This document shows, piece by piece, positions 49,289-56,895 of a stretch of 64,000 nt of DNA. The DNA is taken from assembly GCA_038325765.1 (NCBI GenBank), contig JBBQJI010000024.1, positions 1-64,000 of the forward strand, read 5' to 3'. The notes under the pieces are model-generated. The model had not been told where the DNA came from. It worked only from the letters and a program-made list of their open reading frames with translations, and did not search any database. Position 1 is the first letter of the stretch. Each line of letters starts with the position of its first letter. This DNA is from Xiheibacterium sp038325765 (lineage in GTDB: Bacteria > Myxococcota_A > Polyangia > Nannocystales > Nannocystaceae). The position numbers were made by a program, and so were the translations under genes.

Positions 49289-51216
49289 GGGACCTTCGTG
49301 GGCTCGGGCGGCGGTTCGGGCGGCGGCTCACCCGATTGTAGTCGCATCGGCGCGCGCCAGTGACCGCCATCGAAGCAGTGGACCTCGTCGCCGACGACCG
49401 CAGCGAAGGGACGCTCGCCCCAGGGTGCGCAGGCGTTTCGCGCCGCGGCGACGCGTGACGGCGGGGGCCAGGTGCAGGTGTGGGTGTCCGGCGCGAGGCG
49501 TCCAGCAGCGCGCAGCTCGCCCGCGAGCGCTTCGATGTGCGGCGGCATGGCGCCCGGCGGCGCGTCGCCCATCGTGATCGCACCGACCCGCTCGATCTGC
49601 AGGGCGTCGAGCAGCGGCGGCCACTGCTGCGGTGCACCGGTGGGGTCGCGCACGCACGCGACCCCATCGTGACCGCGCACGATCACCGCTGGCGTGCGCC
49701 CGTATCCGAACACGATCCACTCCGCCGCCGGGCCCTCGCTCGGAGACGCGCGCAACCACGCCGCACCCGCCACCAGCACGCACAGGATCCGCGACGGCGC
49801 CCAGCGCTGCCACGTGCGCGACGCAGCGATCCGCGGCAGCAGGCCGACCGCCATCGCGCCCAGGGCAGCGATCGCGACCCAGCCCGGGCCCAGGCGCGGC
49901 GCCGCGGCGAACAGCGCCGCGACATCGAGGATCACCGCCGCGCCCCACCCCGCCGCCCGCCAACCGAGATCGCCCAGCCACGGATCGGCGAGCATCGCCA
50001 CGATGCCCAGCGGCGTCACCCACAGCCCGAACACCGGCACCGCGATCGCGTTGGCCGGCACCGCCCACGCCCCGGTCTCGCCGAAGTGGAACACGATGAC
50101 CGGCATGATCACCCAGCCCACGCGCCAGCTCTGCAGGGCGAGGCCGGCATCGGCGGGCATGCGCAGGATCGCGGCCATCGCCGCGAACGACAGCTGGAAG
50201 CCGACGTCGAACACCCACGCCGGTCGCGCCAGCAGCATCACGCACGAGGTGGCGGCGAGCACCGTGAAGCCGTGGGCGGGGCGACCGAACGTCGCGGCGA
50301 TGCCCAGCGCCGCCACCATGATGGCCGCGCGCACCGAAGGCGCCTCGGCGCCCACCAAGCCGACGTAGGCGAGCACGCCGACGAGCGAGCACGCGAACGC
50401 GAGGCCTGTCGAGGGCAGGATCGGCGCGAGCACCCGCAAGAAGGCGCGATGCGCCGCCCAGGCCACCAGGCTCACCTGCATGCCGCTGACCGCGATGAGG
50501 TGACCGAGCCCCGCGACGCCGAGCTCGCGGCGACGCGCCGACGACAGCGCCGAGCGCACGCCGTACAGGCTCGAGACCACGAACGCATAATCGTCGTCAC
50601 CGCGCGTGCGCGACCAGAGATCACTTCGGAGCGACGCGATCGATGCCCAGTACCCCGGATGTCCGGACTCGATCGGCCACGCGCGCTCGACATCGAGCGC
50701 GAAGTGGGAACCGCGGGCGGCCGCGAGCTCCCGCGGGTCGACGCCGCCGGGCCACATCTCGCCGCGGATGACGTGCAGGCCCGCGCTCGAGATCGCGACC
50801 ACGTCACCTTCGGCGAGCGGGCAGGCGTCGCCGGGCAGATCGAGCCACGCGCGCTGCCCGGTACTGGCATCGGGTGTCGCCAGAACCTGACAGCGCGCCC
50901 CAGGCCAGCTCGCCTCGCGCACCACCAGCCGCCGTACCACCGGCTCTGCGCCCCGAGCCGCCGCGGGGAACGAGTGCACGTGGAGCCGATCGCCGGCCGC
51001 GATCCCGCGCACGAACGCGACCACGACCACCGCGATCGCCAGACACCAGCCGCGCGCACGGCCGCAGCGCGCGCTGGCGACCGCGAGCGCCACCGCGGCG
51101 GGCCACAGCACGCAGACGAGGGCGGCGGGCACCGTCGTCGGCGACGGGTCGCGCGCGAGCAGCTGCCCCCCGGCGACGCTGGCCGCGACCGCGAGCCACA
51201 GGGCCATGCTGCGCAT
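49285..51216 (-). CDS. ComEC/Rec2-like membrane protein, lacking the nuclease-like domain
   Basis: 643 residues. N-terminal helices, then an OB-like periplasmic region (about 95-190), then the competence domain: SSLYGVRSALSSARRRELG, GLGHLIAVSGMQVSLVAW, APSVRAAIMVAALG and FDVGFQLSFAAMAA. ComEC forms the inner-membrane channel for single-stranded DNA in natural transformation. The usual C-terminal metallo-beta-lactamase-like domain is replaced by only about 130 residues with no HxHxDH motif. It is coupled to an FHA gene, which suggests control by phosphorylation. Confidence 0.9.
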   Translation of the reverse strand: MRSMALWLAVAASVAGGQLLARDPSPTTVPAALVCVLWPAAVALAVASARCGRARGWCLAIAVVVVAFVRGIAAGDRLHVHSFPAAARGAEPVVRRLVVREASWPGARCQVLATPDASTGQRAWLDLPGDACPLAEGDVVAISSAGLHVIRGEMWPGGVDPRELAAARGSHFALDVERAWPIESGHPGYWASIASLRSDLWSRTRGDDDYAFVVSSLYGVRSALSSARRRELGVAGLGHLIAVSGMQVSLVAWAAHRAFLRVLAPILPSTGLAFACSLVGVLAYVGLVGAEAPSVRAAIMVAALGIAATFGRPAHGFTVLAATSCVMLLARPAWVFDVGFQLSFAAMAAILRMPADAGLALQSWRVGWVIMPVIVFHFGETGAWAVPANAIAVPVFGLWVTPLGIVAMLADPWLGDLGWRAAGWGAAVILDVAALFAAAPRLGPGWVAIAALGAMAVGLLPRIAASRTWQRWAPSRILCVLVAGAAWLRASPSEGPAAEWIVFGYGRTPAVIVRGHDGVACVRDPTGAPQQWPPLLDALQIERVGAITMGDAPPGAMPPHIEALAGELRAAGRLAPDTHTCTWPPPSRVAAARNACAPWGERPFAAVVGDEVHCFDGGHWRAPMRLQSGEPPPEPPPEPTKVP

Positions 51217-51301
51217 GGGCCCTCGTTCGACACCGCGCTCCCGACCGTTGCACGGCGGACGACGTTCGCGCCCGCATTTGCGGCCGTGGGGCCATCGGGC
51301 C

Positions 51302-51307
51302 TACACT
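51302..51307 (+). promoter_or_regulatory. Candidate -10 element of the MXAN_5187-type gene
   Basis: TACACT, identical to the hexamer before alkB, lies 10 bp upstream of the ATG at 51318 and is not followed by a ribosome site. Confidence 0.4.
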
Positions 51308-51317
51308 CCGGGCGCCA

Positions 51318-53093
51318 ATGCTACTGACCCGCATCTGGGGCGTGATCCTGGCCGCTCTCGCCAGTCTTTGCCTCGGCGGCATGTTCTTGCTCTCGCAGGG
51401 CAACACCGGCGACTTCAGCGACTCCGATCGCGCCGCGATGCGGGCGGTGACGCAGGCCGGTCTCGCCGCCCTCGAGGCGCAGATCGACTCGGCGGCCGTA
51501 CGTCAGCTCGGCGCGATGCTCCTCGATCCGGCGGTGCGCGAGGCACTGGGACGCACGGCCGAGCAAGAGGCGAAGCTGCCCACCGAGAAGCTGCCGTTGC
51601 AGCAGATCTTCACCGACGCCGCCGAGAACCTCCGCGTGCGCAACAAGTCCGACATGACGGTCGCGTTCGTCGACACGAGCGGCGTCACCGTCGCGGTCAG
51701 CGGCATCGGTGAGCCGCTGGTCTCGGAGCTCGTCGGCAGCCCGCCGTACCAAGCTGCCGCGAACGACGACGACGTGCTCTTCTCGCTGGTGCTCGGCGGC
51801 AAGATCCAGGTGGTCCGGGTGCTGCGCGCCGATCCCAACGGCCGCCGCCTCGTGGCGTTCGAACCCCTCCAGATCGGCGCCGCGTCGTTGCTCCGCCGGG
51901 TGCTGGGCGCCGAGAACCCCGCGGGTCTGGTGCGCAACGGCAAGCTCGTGGGCGACATCATCGGTGATCAGCCGATCTCCACCGAGATCGAGCGGATGGC
52001 GACCGAGTACCACGAGAGCGCGCCGGACGAGGGCGCGAGCAAGGTCATCACGATCGGCGAGGGGCTCGACGCGCGCATCGGAGCGCTCGGGCGCGTGCCT
52101 GGGCCGGCTGGCAAGGGCAAGTCGGGCGCGGTGCTCGTCGTGCTGTCGCGGCGCACCGCCGCGGCCGGTCATCGCGATCTCACCGACGCGCTGAGCCAAG
52201 CCCGCGACAAGGGCCTGGTGCCGACGGCGAACTGGGTGCTCATCGTTTTACTGCTCGGGCTGTGCTCGGCGCTCGCGCTGTACCTGCCCCACGTCGAGGC
52301 CCTCGGGCCCATGCGCCGGCTCGCCGCAGAGTTCGTCGCGGTCTCGCGCGGCGGCCAGCACCAGATCTTCCACGACCGCTACGCCGGCCCGACCGGCGAG
52401 GTCGCCCGCGCCGCGAACGCTGCCCACGAGGCGCTGCGCGCGGCGTATCTCGCCGAACTCGAGATCGACGAGGAGGTCGCCGAGGAATCCACCGGCAGCA
52501 CCCGCCGGCCCAAGACGATGCGCGGGCGCAAGCTGACACGATCGGTGCGCAAACTCGACGACGCGGCGACCTCCGGATCCGCCGCGCCCGCAGCCGCGCC
52601 CGAGCCCGAGCCGAACCCGACGAGCCCCACCGTGGCGGTGCCCTCGGCGCAGCGCCAGCCCCTGCCCAAAGCCGCGGCGACGCGCACGGCGCCCAGCCCC
52701 GCGCCCATCGCCTCGGCCCCCGCGCCGATCGCCGGTGCTCCACCTACGTTCGCGCCCCCGGCCCCCGTCCGTCGCGCTACCCCTGCCGCCGTCCCGCCCC
52801 GCGTCGCACCGGCTCCCGTCGCGACCCCGAGCAGCGAGGATTCCACCGGCGACGACGGCGACGATCGCACCCGCTACTTCCGCGAGATCTTCGACGAGTT
52901 CCTCCAGGTGAAGATGGCCTGCGGCGAGAACTCCGACGGCTTCACCTTCGACAAGTTCGCCAAGAAGCTGCAGAAGAACACGCAGGACATCCTCGAGAAG
53001 CACACCGACGTGCGTGACGTGCAGTTCACCGTCTACGTGAAGGACGGCAAGGCTGCGCTCAAGGCCAAGGTCATCCGGGGCACCGGCGCATGA
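51318..53093 (+). CDS. MXAN_5187-type membrane protein
   Basis: 591 residues. N-terminal membrane helix (RIWGVILAALASLCLGGMFL), extracytoplasmic sensor-like region (about 30-300), second helix (WVLIVLLLGLCSALALYL), a HAMP-like stretch, a long Pro/Ala linker (about 415-510), then the conserved C-terminal domain RYFREIFDEFLQVKMACGEN, followed by FDKFAKKL and FTVYVKDGKAALKAKVI. That last domain is known from Myxococcus MXAN_5187 and relatives; its role is unknown. The topology is that of a chemoreceptor or sensor without a signalling tail. Its stop overlaps the start of def (ATGA). Confidence 0.88.
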   Translation: MLLTRIWGVILAALASLCLGGMFLLSQGNTGDFSDSDRAAMRAVTQAGLAALEAQIDSAAVRQLGAMLLDPAVREALGRTAEQEAKLPTEKLPLQQIFTDAAENLRVRNKSDMTVAFVDTSGVTVAVSGIGEPLVSELVGSPPYQAAANDDDVLFSLVLGGKIQVVRVLRADPNGRRLVAFEPLQIGAASLLRRVLGAENPAGLVRNGKLVGDIIGDQPISTEIERMATEYHESAPDEGASKVITIGEGLDARIGALGRVPGPAGKGKSGAVLVVLSRRTAAAGHRDLTDALSQARDKGLVPTANWVLIVLLLGLCSALALYLPHVEALGPMRRLAAEFVAVSRGGQHQIFHDRYAGPTGEVARAANAAHEALRAAYLAELEIDEEVAEESTGSTRRPKTMRGRKLTRSVRKLDDAATSGSAAPAAAPEPEPNPTSPTVAVPSAQRQPLPKAAATRTAPSPAPIASAPAPIAGAPPTFAPPAPVRRATPAAVPPRVAPAPVATPSSEDSTGDDGDDRTRYFREIFDEFLQVKMACGENSDGFTFDKFAKKLQKNTQDILEKHTDVRDVQFTVYVKDGKAALKAKVIRGTGA

Positions 53094-53665
53094 CGCTGCT
53101 GAACATCGCGCAGATCGGTGCGCCGGTGCTGCGCGAGCGCGCTGCGGAGCTGACCCGCGAGCAGCTCGCGGCCCCTGCGTTCCAGCAGTTCATCGACGAT
53201 CTCGTCGACACCATGCGCGACGCAAACGGGGCCGGGCTCGCCGCGATCCAGGTCCACAACCCCGTCCGCGTCTGCGCGATCGAGGTCGGCGACAACCCGC
53301 GCTATCCCTACAAGCCCAAGATCCCCCTGACGATCCTCGTCAACCCGGTGATCACGCCGCTGTCCGCCGAGACCTTCGACAACTACGAGGGCTGCCTGTC
53401 CGTGCCGGATCTGCGCGGGGTCGTCCAGCGCCACGCCGAGATCCGCGTCAGCGCGTGGGATCGCGACGGCAACGCGATCGAACGCGAGGTCCGGGGCATC
53501 ACCGCGGGCACCTTCCAGCACGAGGTCGATCACCTCGACGCGACGCTGTTCATCGACCGCGTCACCGATCCGCGGACACTGTGCACATGGAAAGAATTCG
53601 CGCGGCACCGGGAGCCGGCCTTCCGCGCCCGCGTCGCCGAAATCGTCGGCCGATGGGGCTCGTGA
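53090..53665 (+). CDS. def: Peptide deformylase
   Basis: 191 residues. Removes the formyl group from nascent proteins. All three motifs are present: GAGLAAIQ (motif 1), EGCLSVPDLRG (motif 2, metal Cys) and QHEVDHLDATLF (motif 3, HExxH). Length fits type I enzymes. It is translationally coupled to the MXAN_5187-type gene rather than to fmt, the more common partner, so it may be a second copy. Confidence 0.96.
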   Translation: MTLLNIAQIGAPVLRERAAELTREQLAAPAFQQFIDDLVDTMRDANGAGLAAIQVHNPVRVCAIEVGDNPRYPYKPKIPLTILVNPVITPLSAETFDNYEGCLSVPDLRGVVQRHAEIRVSAWDRDGNAIEREVRGITAGTFQHEVDHLDATLFIDRVTDPRTLCTWKEFARHREPAFRARVAEIVGRWGS

Positions 53666-53726
53666 ACCGGCGCCCCAGCGCGTTCGCCCCGATGCGATCG
53701 CGGTGCTATCGTTTCGCCGCCGTCCC

Positions 53727-55211
53727 GTGAGCGACCGATCGCGAAGGATCTACGCCGTTCTCGGCTCGTCGCTGCTGCACACGGCGCCGCTCGCCGCCGG
53801 GTTGCTCGGCTACACCCCGAAGATCGAGATCGACCTCGACCTCGAGTTCACCGAGGTCGAGCTCATCGACCCCGATCAGATCCAGGGTGCCGAGGCGCAG
53901 CCACTCGAGCCGGCCCAGGTGGCGCCGGCGCCACCGCCCGAGCCGGTCGCGCCCGAGCCGGTCGCGCCCGCCCCCGAGCCGACGCCCGAGCCGGCGAAAC
54001 CCGAGCCCGAGCCGCCAGAGCCCGAACCCGAGGCCCGCGATCTCGGCAAACGAAACTCCAAGGTCGATCAGCTCGGGCCGACCAACAGCACGTTCTTCGT
54101 GATGCTGGTGCCCAAGAAGATCCGCGGGCTCAGCTTCGCAGACAAGGCGCTGGACATCATGGCGCCGCTGCCGGACTTCCAGTACCTCATCGCCGGCGGC
54201 GGCTTCGATGCGCTGCGGGATTTCGACCACATCATCGTCGCCAGCCCCGACCTCCGCGACTGGCGGCAGACCTTCCTCGCGGTCGACTACAAGGTCACAC
54301 GCGCCGAGGTGCAGCGGGCAATCGAGCGCGCGGCCGCGGCCAACGACGAGTCGGTCGAGTGGATCGAGGAAGGTGGCATCGTCCGCGGCAACCCCCGGCC
54401 GCTCGACGAGGCCGAGCCCGACGTCGACAACCGGTGGTTCGTGCTGCTCGAGGACAAGGTCGCCGTCTATGTGCGCGAGGAATTCCTGCCGCACATCGTG
54501 TCCGACGAGGTCGGCGACGGGAAGACGGCCGGCAACTATGTCGCCAACCTGACCAAGCTGCGCACATTCGCGGGGCGCCAACCCACCGCCGGCATGCAGG
54601 TGGTGCTCAAGGATCTCCGCCGCGCGCTCAAGCGCGCCAACCTCCCCTTCGAGATCCCCGACAGCATCGAGCTCAGCGCCGAGGCGGCCGAGGATCCCGA
54701 GCTGCTCGTCCGCGCCGAGTTCTCGAGTGTGGTCGAGGCCAAGGCGTTCGAGAAGTGGTGGAAGGTCGACCTCGCCGAGGTCTTCGACAGCAACCTGCAG
54801 ATGAAAATCGCGCGGGGGATGTTCTACGAGCCGGTCGAGATCGAGCGCAACGACCGCGAGATCAAGCTCTGGGCCCAGTTCGACACGAACCAGGCCACGC
54901 TCATCCTCACCTTCATCGCCGACAACAACGCCAAGTACCTCGCGAAGACGCCCGAGCAGATGGAGGAGCTTCGCCAGCAGCGCAAGGCGAACTGGCTGCT
55001 GCGCAAGGGCGGCAAGCTGCCGCCGTCGGCGATCGAGGGCCCACTTGGGGGCCCACTTGGGGGCCCACTTGGGGGCCCACTTGGAGGCCCACTTGGCGGC
55101 CCACTTGGGGGCGCCTCTGGGGCCGCGCCTGCGGGGCAGGACTCGCCGGCCGCGGGCGTCGATGCGCCGCCGCCATCGCAGGGCGATCCGCAGGCGCCGG
55201 CCCCCGAGTGA
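53727..55211 (+). CDS. Proline-rich TonB/AgmX-like envelope protein, unknown function
   Basis: 494 residues from the GTG at 53727. An ATG at 53703 is also in frame, but the codons between have poor third-position GC and contain a TATCGT hexamer. An N-terminal helix (YAVLGSSLLHTAPLAAGLLG) is followed by a Pro/Glu/Ala linker (PEPVAPEPVAPAPEPTPEP) that could span the periplasm as in TonB. The conserved body (STFFVMLVPKKIRGLSFADK, ALDIMAPLPDFQYLIAGGGF, FDHIIVASPDLRDWRQTFLA) has no motif I recognise. It ends with a PLGG repeat and a Pro/Ala tail. Confidence 0.75.
   Translation: MSDRSRRIYAVLGSSLLHTAPLAAGLLGYTPKIEIDLDLEFTEVELIDPDQIQGAEAQPLEPAQVAPAPPPEPVAPEPVAPAPEPTPEPAKPEPEPPEPEPEARDLGKRNSKVDQLGPTNSTFFVMLVPKKIRGLSFADKALDIMAPLPDFQYLIAGGGFDALRDFDHIIVASPDLRDWRQTFLAVDYKVTRAEVQRAIERAAAANDESVEWIEEGGIVRGNPRPLDEAEPDVDNRWFVLLEDKVAVYVREEFLPHIVSDEVGDGKTAGNYVANLTKLRTFAGRQPTAGMQVVLKDLRRALKRANLPFEIPDSIELSAEAAEDPELLVRAEFSSVVEAKAFEKWWKVDLAEVFDSNLQMKIARGMFYEPVEIERNDREIKLWAQFDTNQATLILTFIADNNAKYLAKTPEQMEELRQQRKANWLLRKGGKLPPSAIEGPLGGPLGGPLGGPLGGPLGGPLGGASGAAPAGQDSPAAGVDAPPPSQGDPQAPAPE
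55038..55109. repeat. 12-bp in-frame repeat encoding (PLGG)6
   Basis: Six copies of GGCCCACTTGGG encode Pro-Leu-Gly-Gly units near the C-terminus of the preceding protein; GGG/GGA/GGC variation is confined to third positions. Copy-number change would keep the frame. The gap 55212-55501 after the gene holds only a TACAAT hexamer (55408-55413) and a GAAGGA ribosome-like site before the next gene. Confidence 0.88.
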
Positions 55212-55501
55212 GCCACGACGAACGCGGCATTTCGCACGCCCGAGAGTCACGCGCCCCGACCGTCACGCACGAACGGGCACCGCGCCGCCCGGCGAAAAGC
55301 TCGCGGCGGCCTGAAGGCGCACCGTCCGCCCACCATGCACCCTGAGGTAGCAGCCGCACGTACGCTCCGAGCGCAGCCGCTTTCGGGCATCGAGGTGACG
55401 TTCGCGCTACAATGCCGGCTCGCGCGTTGCTTCCCGGGACACGGGGACGCGCTGGACCCGGCCATGATTGCCCTTCACGGGCCTACGAAGGACGACGACC
55501 G

Positions 55502-56872
55502 ATGGGCACTGTTGCATCCGACAAAGAGAACGACGACGCGCGGGGTGCCTCCGAGACCTCGGGCTACGCCGACATGATGGAGATCGCGAACGCCCTCGGC
55601 ATCGAGGATGACGACGCGATCCTGCGTGATGACGCCGACGACGAGGATGACGACATCGAGCCGATCGCGACCGGCTACGGCGGCGCGGCCGCGGCTGCAT
55701 TGATCAGCGATGCCTCGATCGAGGCGCCCGCCGCCAACGCGGCGCGGCCCAGCGAGACGATCCGTCGCGATCCACCGCCACCGCCCGCACCCAAGATCTC
55801 GAGCACCGCGCTGGCCGCGGTCACCGACGACCCGCCCGTCGCCGCCCCACCGCCGCCGCCAGCCGCGAAGCCGGCGGCAGCCGCTGCCGAGCCCAGCGCG
55901 GCCAAGTCGTCGGTGGCGCCGGTCGCCCCGTCGGCGGCGTCCTCGCTGCTCGCACCCGCGGTAGCGCCCAAGCTCCCAGGCGAGTCGTCGCGCGTCGTCG
56001 TCCCGCCAGCCCCGGCCACGTCCGAAGAAGAGCCGTCGCGCAAAGGCGGCATGATCTGGATGATCGCGGCCGCACTGATCGCCGTCGGCGCCGGCCTGTG
56101 GCTGATGGGTCGCGATGGCGCCAAGGACGAGCCGCTCGCCCAGAGCGAAGTGCGGGCCGCTGCACCGACGCCGGCCGATGTCGACGCCGAGGCTGCTGCG
56201 CGCGAGGCCGCCGAAGCCGCTGCGCGCGAAGCCGCTGCGCGCGAAGCCGCTGCACGCGAGGCCGCTGCACGCGAGGCCGCCGAAGCAGCAGCCGCCGAGG
56301 CCGCTGCTGCCGAGGCCGCTGCTGCCGAGGCCGCTGCCGCCGAAGCTGCAGCCGCAGCCGCAGCCGCTGCTGCCGCCGCCGCATCCAAGGTCGAAGTCAG
56401 CGTCAGCCAGCGCAAGAAGCCCAAGGACGACAACGGAGCCGACCCCGTGCCCGACGAGCCCAAGGCGCCGCCGGTCAAGGCCGAGCCGCTCACGCCCGGC
56501 GAGATCGACGAGAAATTTCGTGCCGAGTGCGTGCTCAACCCCAACAAGCCCGGCTGCGCAGAGGCCCGCAAGCGCGCCCGCAACGAGACCGATCTCGACG
56601 CCACGCTGTCCGACAAGCTGACCCAGGCGCAGCTCCGCGAGGGCTTCAACGGCGTGAAGGGCAAGGCCAAGGCCTGCGGCGGCGCCCCCGGCACCACCGT
56701 GCACGTGAAGATGTCGATCGAGGGCGACAGCGGCAACGTCAGCTCGGCCGCAGCCCTCGACGAGCACGCCGGCACGCCGCTGGGCGACTGCGTGGTCGAG
56801 GCGCTCAAGGCCGCGAGCTTCTCGCGGTTCACGAGCGCGTCGCAGGGCACGGTCTACCCGGTCAAGTTCTGA
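55502..56872 (+). CDS. AgmX/PglI C-terminal domain protein with Ala-rich helix
   Basis: 456 residues from ATG 55502 (a longer frame starts 30 codons earlier but lacks a signal). Acidic cytoplasmic front (about 1-60) and Pro/Ala linker, one membrane helix at about 183-203 (MIWMIAAALIAVGAGLWLMG), then an AREAAE/AEAA helical repeat at about 228-295 that would form a long rod. The C-terminus (about 370-456) has KVKACGG-like, TVHVKMSIEGDSGNVSSAAA and DCVVEALKAASFSRFT, the TonB-like fold of AgmX/PglI-type gliding and adventurous-motility proteins. A role in envelope spanning or motility is inferred from the family. Confidence 0.85.
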   Translation: MGTVASDKENDDARGASETSGYADMMEIANALGIEDDDAILRDDADDEDDDIEPIATGYGGAAAAALISDASIEAPAANAARPSETIRRDPPPPPAPKISSTALAAVTDDPPVAAPPPPPAAKPAAAAAEPSAAKSSVAPVAPSAASSLLAPAVAPKLPGESSRVVVPPAPATSEEEPSRKGGMIWMIAAALIAVGAGLWLMGRDGAKDEPLAQSEVRAAAPTPADVDAEAAAREAAEAAAREAAAREAAAREAAAREAAEAAAAEAAAAEAAAAEAAAAEAAAAAAAAAAAAASKVEVSVSQRKKPKDDNGADPVPDEPKAPPVKAEPLTPGEIDEKFRAECVLNPNKPGCAEARKRARNETDLDATLSDKLTQAQLREGFNGVKGKAKACGGAPGTTVHVKMSIEGDSGNVSSAAALDEHAGTPLGDCVVEALKAASFSRFTSASQGTVYPVKF

Positions 56873-56895
56873 GCGGCGACGCGGACCTCGGGCTG

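Noticed and set aside
49480..51327. A 615-codon plus-strand frame
   Set aside because: Antisense to the ComEC-like gene; it is dominated by Arg/His/Asp runs.
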